Shown here: positions 42,080 through 49,572 of the stretch, one piece after another
How the letters are laid out: the number at the start of each line of letters is the position of its first letter
Position numbering within the stretch: position 1 is the stretch's first letter
Assembly: GCA_020024775.1 (NCBI GenBank)
Contig: JAHHTF010000003.1
Span: forward strand, 1-49,572
From: Ureaplasma sp.
Lineage (GTDB): Bacteria > Bacillota_I > Bacilli_A > Mycoplasmatales > Mycoplasmoidaceae
Direction: 5' to 3'
Length of the DNA: 49,572 nt
The notes under the pieces: generated by a model
Database searches by the model: none
What the model saw: only the letters and a program-made list of their open reading frames with translations
Told to the model about the DNA's origin: nothing
Translations under genes and position numbers: made by a program

Positions 42080-44092
42080 ATGAAGATTTCTAAGTATGTT
42101 TCAAAATATGATTATTTAGGATACTATTGTAAACAAAAAGCTTTTTGGTTTTTCACTAATGCGGAAATCACAAGTATTCTAGCTGCTAAATTACAATATC
42201 TAAATTCTAATAATCTAGATGAAGATGAAGATGATTCAGATGATTTCAATGAAGACTCACATTGTGATGCTTTCACATTTATGCAAGAAGCAAAGTTAAA
42301 TGAAGAAATAGGTTTACCTGATTCACATAGTGATAATAAGTTATTAGAACTATATTTAAAAAACATTCAAGAATTAAAGAATGTTGATGATGATAACCCT
42401 TTAATTATTGAAGGTAGAATCCTAGATGATAAATCCAAACAACATATTATTAAAACTTATAAAACAGATCATGAAGTGGTTGATTTTGATCAGATAAAAA
42501 TTAATTCAGAAAATGCAGCAAATAAAACAGAAGAATTAATTTTAGGTCACAAAAATATTATTATTTTCCAACCAGTTTTTATCGATACAAAAAGAAACAT
42601 TATTACTAAATGTGACGCATTAGTTAAAACAGATAATGAAATATCTATCATTGAAACCAAAGGGACTACTGGGTGTAGAAAGATTCATTATTTAGATTTA
42701 CTTTATCAAAAGAAATTAATCGATGCAATTTCTTATATGGACCAATTTGATATCAGATATTATTTGTGTTTAGTGAGATATGAAAAACTCAACAGATTTG
42801 ATGTTTCATTTATTGTAACAGATACAATAAATTTAACTAAATCTTCTAAGAGTACAAGTAATCAAAATAAGAATAAACCAGATAAAACAATTGATGAAAA
42901 ACAAGACATCAAAATGGGTAGAAACTATAAAACCAAAAAAGATGAGACATATGATGCAAGTTATTATATTAATCAATTGTTAAAAATAGATGAACTAAGT
43001 GATTTCTATGCAGATGATGTTGATGCTAATATTTTAGATATGTGAAATATTGAAGCTGATTTTGATAATGTGATTCAAGAGTTATGAGATCATAAAAAAA
43101 CAATGGATAACAATAGTTGTCCATTAGATTTCAAACCCGATTATCGTGATTTTTGAAAATACAAAGTTTCTGATTTCAAAAAAGAATTGAGAACCATTTT
43201 TGCACTAGAAGGATATGAAGTATTTTCTTTCAATGGTTCTTATATGGATCAAACTGAAATTGGTGTGAGAAAACTAATGCAAAGAACTCATAAAGAAATG
43301 AGTAGATCTGAATTAGCCGAATATCTTAAAACATCAAAAGCATTTGATATAGATATTTTAGTTAATCATGTTGATAAAAAATATATTGCATTGAATAAAG
43401 AAAACATTTTAAGTTTCCTTGATTATTTAAAGCCAACAAAAGTTTATTTTGACTTTGAAACAATCAATTCATCAATTCGTGCTTTTGATGATACTTTACC
43501 ATTTATGCAAACTGTGACTCAATGTTCAATCATTAAAACCTTTAATGATGAATATAAAGGTGCTAAATGTAACAATTTAATGCAAGACCCTAGAAATATT
43601 ACCAAGGATTGATTTAAACAAATTGTGGATGGTTTATATGAAGGGCCTGATGCTTCATATATTGTCTATAATAAGAATTTTGAAAAAACAAGATTAAAAG
43701 AATTCAAAACCTATATCAATGAATCTGATTATTCATTAAAGATTGATGAAATCATTAATGGACTATATGATTTAGCTGATTTCTTTACTTTAAATAAAAA
43801 CATGATATTTATTCCAGAACTCCATGGTTTTTATTCAATTAAAAAAGTACTTCCATTTATTGAAAAAAACTTTCCTAACATCTTTAAAGAAACCAATTGT
43901 TTAGACTATAAAACATTAGATATCGGAAACGGTTTAGTGTGTCAACAAAAAACAACTAAAAGATTCTTTAATATGATCTCAGAAAAAGACTGAGAACAGA
44001 TTGTACATCAATCAAAGATATATTGTGAGAATGATGTAAGAGCGATGATAGCTGTTGAATTATTTGTAAAAGAAATAGTTAAAGAGATGTAG
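42080..44092 (+). CDS. DUF2779 protein: Cas4-like PD-(D/E)XK plus DEDDy exonuclease domains
   Basis: A 670-aa protein. The N-terminal half begins with YCKQKAFW (the DUF2779/Cas4-type Cys-Lys-Trp motif) and has a Cas4/RecB-like active site: CDALV with Asp179, then IIETKG with Glu192-x-Lys194. The C-terminal half is a DnaQ-like 3'-5' exonuclease: VYFDFETI near residue 457, IVYNKNFEKTRLKEF near 525, and YCENDVRAM near 650, with Tyr-x3-Asp (DEDDy type). An acidic insert (DEDEDDSDD) is at 47-55. Function is not known; its position just before a restriction-modification pair suggests DNA processing or defence. Confidence 0.82.
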
Positions 44093-44148
44093 GTTTAAAT
44101 TATTTAAAAAGTTTTCATTAGTTTATATTGTAGAATGAATAATTATTA

Positions 44149-44170
44149 TATAATTCATAATCATTATTAA
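44149..44170 (+). promoter_or_regulatory. Promoter and operator-like palindrome of the DpnII-type locus
   Basis: TATAAT (44149-44154) is followed at once by TTCATAAT-C-ATTATTAA (44154-44170), a near-palindrome with one mismatch. It is similar to the palindrome at the start site of the 26.4-kb island. Translation starts 22 nt further on. Confidence 0.45.
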
Positions 44171-44191
44171 TGTTGTAAGAAAGGAATTAGA

Positions 44192-45037
44192 ATGTTAAAT
44201 AAATTAAACATAAAACCATGTGTTAAATGGGTTGGTGGTAAAAAGAAAGTTATTGATAAATATCTTGATAGATACCTACCAAAAGAATTTAATGATTTTT
44301 ATGAACCATTTGTTGGTGGTGGTGCAATGAGTTTTCATTTGCAAAACCAAAAAACTTTTATCAATGACATTAATAATGAACTGATTACAACATATAAGAT
44401 AATTCAAAAGAAACCAAATGAATTAATAAAATTATTAGATGAATACACAAGTAAACATTCAGAAAAGTTTTATTATAAATTAAGATCTGAATTGCCAAAA
44501 ACTGATTTGGAAATTGCTGCAAGATTTATTTATCTTAATAAAACTTGTTTTAATGGTATTTATAGAGTTAATTCATCAGGTATTTTTAATGTGCCATATA
44601 ATGGTGTAACTAAAGATAAATTGAGATTATATGATTATGAAAACATTATGAATATGTCTAACTTTTTTCAAAAAAGTGTGTCTTTTAAAAATGAGGATTA
44701 TTTAAGTTTTCTTGAACACCCCACTAAAGGTGATTTTGTCTTCATAGATAGCCCTTATGATTATGAAGAAGGTGTAAAAGGGTTTGATTCTTATAATAAA
44801 AATTCCTTTGGACAAAAGAATCAAATACTACTAGCTGAAATGATTAAGAAGTTAGATAAAAAAGGTGTCAAATTTATGGCGACTAATCATTCTACAAAAT
44901 TAATAAAGGAATTGTATAAGTCATTCAATTTGATTGAAATAACAACAGATAGATTTATCAATTCTGATGCTTCTAACAGAAAAAATGGTGCTGTTGAAGT
45001 AATCATTACAAACTATAAGGATTTTAAATATGAATAA
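44192..45037 (+). CDS. DNA adenine-N6 methyltransferase, Dam/DpnM type (GATC)
   Basis: A 281-aa class alpha N6-adenine methylase. N-terminal VKWVGGKKKVID, motif I FYEPFVGGGAMSF, FINDINNELI, and IYLNKTCFNGIYRVNSSGIFNVP fit the Dam/DpnM family. Motif IV is DSPY (186-189) rather than the common DPPY. With the DpnII-like nuclease that follows (8-nt overlap), the predicted target is GATC. AAAGGA lies upstream of the ATG. Confidence 0.92.
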   Translation: MLNKLNIKPCVKWVGGKKKVIDKYLDRYLPKEFNDFYEPFVGGGAMSFHLQNQKTFINDINNELITTYKIIQKKPNELIKLLDEYTSKHSEKFYYKLRSELPKTDLEIAARFIYLNKTCFNGIYRVNSSGIFNVPYNGVTKDKLRLYDYENIMNMSNFFQKSVSFKNEDYLSFLEHPTKGDFVFIDSPYDYEEGVKGFDSYNKNSFGQKNQILLAEMIKKLDKKGVKFMATNHSTKLIKELYKSFNLIEITTDRFINSDASNRKNGAVEVIITNYKDFKYE

Positions 45038-45851
45038 AAAGTTAATGGAGTATTATGATACATTAACAATATCAAATAGAACATTGGATGAATTAGTTGA
45101 TACTGATAAAATAATTTTAAATGTAAAACCCTTGATTCCTAGTTTGCAAAAACTGAATTCAATCATCACAACATCTCAGAAAGAAATAGAAAGTAAAATA
45201 GAATATCTTTTTGAAAATGATAAATCTGTTTTCCAATCATTACCAATTTTAATTGCAGTAAGAGATAAAGAAATGAAATTAGGTTCTCCAAATTCTTGCG
45301 AAATCCAAGAATTATTAAAGACGGTTTCAGGAGTAAAAGAATTTATCAGAGAATCAGGATTAATGACTTTAATTTTAAATGGTTTGATTAAAGATTTTAT
45401 TGATTACTTAGTTGGTGTTGAAATAGGGTTAGATTCAAACTCAAGAAAAAACAGAGGTGGGTCTAAAGTAGAAAACTACTTATTGGTTCAACTAAATACA
45501 ATCTTCTATAGTAGACCTGAGATTGTTATTGAAACACAAAAATTTATTGATGGTTTACTTCCTGGTGATGAAAGGAAAAGATTTGATATTGTAATTACAA
45601 ATACTAAAACCAATAAGAAAATTTTAGTAGAAAGTAGTTTTTATAATTCTGGTGGTTCTAAGATAAGTGAAACTGCAAGATCATTTAACTTATTGCACCA
45701 ATACTTTACTGATAAAGATGATTATCAATTTATTTGATTAGCAGATGGAGCTGGAATGTTAACCATCAAGCAATATTTATTAAAAATATTTGATGAAGGT
45801 TATATTATGAACAACAATCAATTCTTATCAATCATTAAAGATATTATATAG
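45030..45851 (+). CDS. Type II restriction endonuclease, DpnII family (GATC)
   Basis: A 273-aa nuclease. GLDSNSRKNRGG (133-144) is the DpnII-family signature. RFDIVITN with Asp186 and ILVESSFYNSGGSK with Glu201 form the PD-(D/E)XK site. The last 37 residues follow a TGA Trp codon (45735). The target GATC is inferred from the family and the partner methylase. It overlaps the methylase gene by 8 nt. Confidence 0.92.
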
Positions 45852-45857
45852 ACAAAG

Positions 45858-45884
45858 AAAAGATAGTAAGACCTGCTATCTTTT
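45858..45884. terminator. Bidirectional terminator hairpin
   Basis: A 9-bp perfect stem AAAAGATAG/CTATCTTTT (45858-45866 with 45876-45884), loop of 9 nt, between converging genes. It includes the gpsA stop region. Confidence 0.8.
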
Positions 45885-46829
45885 AATTTCATTTCATAAG
45901 TTATTAATAAATTCTTTTGGATTAATTTCATTGTTTGTTGCTTGAAATAATACCTTGAAGAATTTAGTAATAATTTTGTTTTCAATACATATTTTGTTAA
46001 TCAATTTAATGGTTCTAATTCCTTCAATTGTTAAACAACTATTGTTTTGGTTACAATCAATGAATTCATAACCATAATTGAAATTTCTGGAGGTATTGGA
46101 TGTGCAACACATAAAAATATCCCCAATGCCAAAAAATTGAATTAAATCAACATTTGTATTTAAATATGAATCAATGATTAATTTCGTTTCTTGTAATGCT
46201 AATGTGAAGATTCAATTAATAGTATTTTTAGAATTAGATAATCTAGAAGTCAAACCCATCCCTATTGCTATTGCGTTTTTAAAAGAAGAAACTCATTCTG
46301 CAACTTCAAATTGGTTTTCAATAAATTCAAGATTTAAGAACTCTTCATTAAAGATATGATTAATCCTATTGAAAGTATTAAAATCTTTAGCAAATACATT
46401 CATCATTGTTTTTTGGTTTTCTAACATTTCACTAGCAAATGAACCGCCATTAATAGCACAGTAATTAAAATGTTTATTTGATTCAGAAATTAATTTATAT
46501 CAACTTGAGTTCTCACACATCCCTTTAGAACTGTTTATGATAATAGTTTCTTGGAATATAAATTTAGATATGTTTTTAATTACTGTTTCTATTTGGTTAG
46601 ATGGCAATGCAATGATAATGAAATCATAAGAATTGTTTTTAAAACATTCATTGATATCATAATAAATGTTTTTAATGTCTTTTTCAACTTTTGTCCTTAA
46701 ATTTGATTCATATTCATTTTTGGAAATACTTGGTTGCTTAGTGAAATATGATAATTCAACATCATTAATTAAATAGTGGCCTAAGGCACTACCAAAAGCA
46801 CCTCCGCCTAATATTAAAACTTTATTCAT
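45876..46829 (-). CDS. gpsA: Glycerol-3-phosphate dehydrogenase [NAD(P)+]
   Basis: A 317-aa enzyme converting dihydroxyacetone phosphate to sn-glycerol-3-phosphate for lipid synthesis. N-terminal KVLILGGGAFGSALG is the dinucleotide site, followed by DFIIIALPSNQIE, IINSSKGM and EWVSSFKNAIAIGMG with the conserved Lys. The start at 46829 is preferred to the ATG at 46853: its ATGAATAA overlaps the der stop and an AGAGG site is 8 nt upstream. Several TGA Trp codons interrupt the standard-code frame. It ends NEIKR at TAG 45876. Confidence 0.9.
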
Positions 46830-48159
46830 CTGATGAACCTCTAGTTTTAGCATTCTTAGATTTTCAATATAAAGTAACTGGTAAATCAGTTAAACCAAAT
46901 GCTTCTCTGATTTTGTTTTCAATATATCTTGCGTAACTGAAATGAAGATATTTTGGATCATTACAAAAAATAACAAATGAAGGGATTTGACTTTGAATTT
47001 GGGTTGCATATGAAATGTTTAATCTATGTCCTTTGAAGATAGGTGCTTGTTGCATCATTTGAGCTTTTAAGATTACTTCATTTAATAATGAGTTGTTTAT
47101 CTTGATTTCTTGTTTTTCTCTAATTGCTAGAATCATATCCATGATTTTATTGATTTTTAGTTTTTCTTTTGAACTAATAAATAAAATAGGAGCTCAAGCT
47201 AAAAATTTAAATTTATCTCTGATGATGGCTTTGATTTCTGAAATCTTTTCATTTCCAAAATTTTTAATTAAATCAATTTTGTTGACTAATATGATTGTTG
47301 GAATATTAGCTGCATAACACATTCCGCCAATCACTTCATCTTGTTCGGTAAATTCTTCAGAACCATCTAACATTAGTAAGATTAATTTTGCTTTGCCAAT
47401 AGCTCTTTCAGATCTAACTAAAGCAAATTTATCTAGGTTCTCTTTGATTCTCCCTTTTCTTTTGATTCCAGCAGTATCAGTGATAATAAACTCTTCACCA
47501 TGGTATTTGAATTTAGAATCAGTTGCATCCCTCGTTGATCCAGCAACATCTGAAACAATTACTTTGTTTTCATTTAAGAAAGCGTTGATTAAACTTGATT
47601 TTCCAACATTAGGTCTTCCAATAACACAAAATGAATATTTATCATCATTTGAATCATTATCTGCCTCAATAGATAATGATGAAATAATTTTATCTAATAA
47701 GTCCCCGATTCCAATTCCATGAGATGAACTAATGAAAATCGGAGCACCATATCCTAGTTGATAAAACATATCAGTATCTAAATTAGAAATTGATTCACAT
47801 TTGTTGGCTACTAAAATTACTTCTTTTTTATTTTTATACTTTCTTAATAACTTATTTACAAAGTAATCATCATTGTCTAATCCTGTTTTACAAGAAACCA
47901 AAAAGATAATAATATCTGCTTCATCTAAAGCAAACATTACTTGTTCATTGATGTTTTCTTGGAAAGTCATTTTTTTGTTACTTAATCCACCAGTATCAAT
48001 GATTTCAAACTTTCTAGTTAATCATTCTGCTGTATCATAAATACGATCTCTAGTAACGCCTGGTTCATCATGAACGATAGATTTCTTTTTATCTATCATT
48101 CTATTGAACAATGTCGACTTTCCTACATTAGGTTTTCCTATGATTGCAACTGTTTTCAT
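46822..48159 (-). CDS. der: GTPase Der (EngA), ribosome assembly
   Basis: A 445-aa tandem GTPase that matures the 50S subunit. G1 of domain 1 is GKPNVGKST, with IDTGG and ANKCES (an NKxD variant with Cys-Glu in place of the usual residues). G1 of domain 2 is GRPNVGKSS, with TDTAG and NKID. The C-terminal KH-like domain has PVTLYW and a basic tail. The frame passes TGA at 47194 and 46864 to TAA 46822-46824, overlapping gpsA by 8 nt. Confidence 0.95.
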
Positions 48160-48276
48160 AATATATATGATTTTATAATAATTATATAGTCATTAAAAAA
48201 TAAAAGAGAAATTGGTGGATTTCAAAGGTTTTGAAATATAGCCATTATCAGAATTTTCATTAAGAAAAATGTTATG

Positions 48277-48304
48277 TTTTTTTTTTTTTTTTTTGACATA
48301 TAAT
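48277..48304 (+). promoter_or_regulatory. Lipoprotein promoter with T18 tract
   Basis: Eighteen T (48277-48294) are followed by GACA and TATAAT (48299-48304). The tract occupies the spacer/-35 zone of the promoter. Its length would change the -35 to -10 distance, as in known slippage-controlled mycoplasma surface-protein promoters. Confidence 0.65.
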
Positions 48305-48350
48305 ATAAATTATAGAATAGTTTAAAAATTTTTATTGGGAGACGAAAATT

Positions 48351-49523
48351 ATGAAACTAAAAAATAAAATTATTGCAGGGATATTTGGGGCAGTAGCATT
48401 AGCTGCCATCCCTGTATCAGTTGCTTTAACAGCAACATCATGTGGTTCTGGTAGTAGTGATCCAATCATTACTCCAGAAGAACCTAATACACCAACACCT
48501 GGTCCTGGGCCAACTGTTACTCCAGAAAATGCTCAGGCTCAATTAGATAAAGCGAGTAAATTAGTTAGAGAAACACTAGCTGATATTGATAAAAATAATT
48601 CTAATTTTGGTGTTGAAATTCAATCTAAATTAACTCCTCAATTAAAACAAATTGGTGTTGATTTAGGATTAGCATCTCAAGAATGAACTTTAAGATCAGT
48701 TCCATTCCCAACTACACCAGATGCTAATATTGAAACTCCAGATGGACAATTAATTCCAATTCCAGCATCTGAAGTTGGACAAGCTCAAATCTTGACATTA
48801 GCTGATGGGGTAGAAGATTGAGCTAAAATTCAAGTATCTATCGGTTTCTGTGTAGACAACGTAGGGACAGCGGTTGATATTGCTAAAGGAACAGAATCTG
48901 TTAAAGTTGTTGCTTCAGTTGATAAACCAGATTTAAAAATGGTTTATGCTACTTTTTCTCCATTTGAAGAAAAAACTCCTGAACCAGCTCCACAACCTCA
49001 ACCTGAACCTCAGCCACAACCTGAACCACAACCGGCCCCAAGTGTTCAAATAACTGAAGCAAATTTCAATAAGGCTCAAGATGCTATCAAAAAACAAATA
49101 AGTTCAACTCCTATTGACCTAAGTAAACCATATGGTGAAGAAAAACCAAAAGTTGATAAAATTATTAGTGATTTGAGTCAACAAGCTGAAGGACAAAAAA
49201 TTATTGATAATTTAGGTTTCACAGGAGCAAAATTATCTGGTAATGCTTCACAATTACCTCCTGGCTTTAACGATAGTCCAATAAATGGTGGTGAATGATT
49301 CTTAAGTACTAGTTTTGATGCCGATATAGACCCAGGTAATACATACAAAGGGGTTAAATTAATGTTAATATTTGTAGCCCAAGGTAAATTTACATCAGAA
49401 GCTCCAAATTTAAAAACTTCACCTGTTGAAGGCAAAGAAAATTTAACAATGGTTCAAGCAACATTGGATGTGTTCACTTTCACTACAACTCCAACACCTG
49501 CTCCAGCACCTCAAATGTGGTAG
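48351..49523 (+). CDS. Surface lipoprotein with two similar domains
   Basis: A 390-aa prolipoprotein. A Lys-rich start and hydrophobic segment lead to a lipobox ALTATSC, with lipidated Cys31. Two similar halves follow. The first runs from about 58 (NAQAQLDKASKLVRETLADI) to about 205 (VYATFSPFEEKTPEP). The second runs from about 233 (ANFNKAQDAIKKQI) to the end (VQATLDVFTFTTTPTPAP). They are joined by a Pro/Glu/Gln hinge encoded by repeats at 48979-49040. It looks like a P35-type or other variable surface lipoprotein; function unknown, probably host interaction or immune variation. GGGAG lies upstream of the ATG. Confidence 0.85.
48979..49040 (+). repeat. Imperfect tandem repeat coding a Pro-Glu-Gln hinge
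   Basis: Repeated CCT/CCA-CAA/GAA codons give PQPEPQPQPEPQP-type sequence between the two lipoprotein domains. Repeat number may vary between strains. Confidence 0.7.
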
Positions 49524-49524
49524 C

Positions 49525-49548
49525 ACTCTAATTTCTGTGTTTTAGAGT
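49525..49548 (+). terminator. Weak hairpin after the lipoprotein gene
   Basis: A 7-bp stem ACTCTAA/TTAGAGT (49525-49531 with 49542-49548) is present but no T tract follows. Confidence 0.35.
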
Positions 49549-49572
49549 AATTATTCAATTATACACAACTTT

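Noticed and set aside
1..49572. CRISPR arrays, insertion sequences and rRNA genes
   Set aside because: No regularly spaced direct repeats, transposase motifs or rRNA sequence were found on reading the window.

Overview
The window comes from a mollicute (mycoplasma) chromosome. It is very AT-rich, and nearly every long gene is read through in-frame TGA codons, so TGA encodes Trp (genetic code 4). All coordinates below use that code. The gene set (hprK-lgt-trxB-whiA, dnaN, dnaA, secA, two TGA-rich permease operons, a lipoprotein with a Thr-Ser-Cys lipobox) fits the pneumoniae/penetrans side of the Mollicutes. A Malacoplasma-like species is my guess; no marker in the window settles it.

Layout. 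1-3.7 kb (minus): amino-acid permease and dnaN. 3.7-3.9 kb: AT-rich divergent spacer, a possible replication origin. 3.9-11.4 kb (plus): pth-hprK-lgt-trxB-whiA, a hydrolase, a membrane protein and an aldehyde dehydrogenase, most of them overlapping; then a membrane-anchored GIY-YIG nuclease. 12.0-16.8 kb (minus): degV, hemW-like, miaA, a small membrane protein, an O-methyltransferase and a secreted thioredoxin-fold-like protein. 16.9 kb: tRNA-His. 17.6-26.1 kb (plus): membrane protein, orphan ABC ATPase, secA, small ORF, dnaA, MFS transporter with a long tail.

26.1-32.9 kb is the accessory part and the most interesting. Between a strong terminator and tRNA-Arg(UCU) lies a compact, overlapping operon: a PP-loop PAPS-reductase/DndC-like protein with a predicted Fe-S site, a MORC/MutL-like GHKL ATPase, a Z1-domain SF2 helicase and a PD-(D/E)XK nuclease, followed by an HNH nuclease gene broken by a frameshift. 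MORC + Z1 + PD-(D/E)XK is the core of a predicted restriction system that normally carries a DNA methylase. Here no methylase is present and the sulfur-chemistry protein sits in first position. That first gene carries a G10 homopolymer at codons 12-15, in frame as sequenced; a change of one G in either direction gives an early stop. This looks like a phase-variable defence or modification island. Its Trp codons are about half TGG, against almost all TGA in neighbouring core genes.

33.1-41.0 kb: a complete BMP-type nucleoside ABC importer: two tandem 487-aa binding proteins, a double ATPase and two permeases, one with a ~400-aa coiled-coil tail. 41.2-45.9 kb: fmt, a two-nuclease DUF2779 protein, then a DpnII-type (GATC) methylase/endonuclease pair. 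45.9-48.2 kb (minus): gpsA and der. 48.35-49.5 kb: a two-domain lipoprotein with a T18 tract just upstream of its promoter -10 box, probably a second phase-variable locus.

No CRISPR array, transposase, integrase or rRNA was seen.
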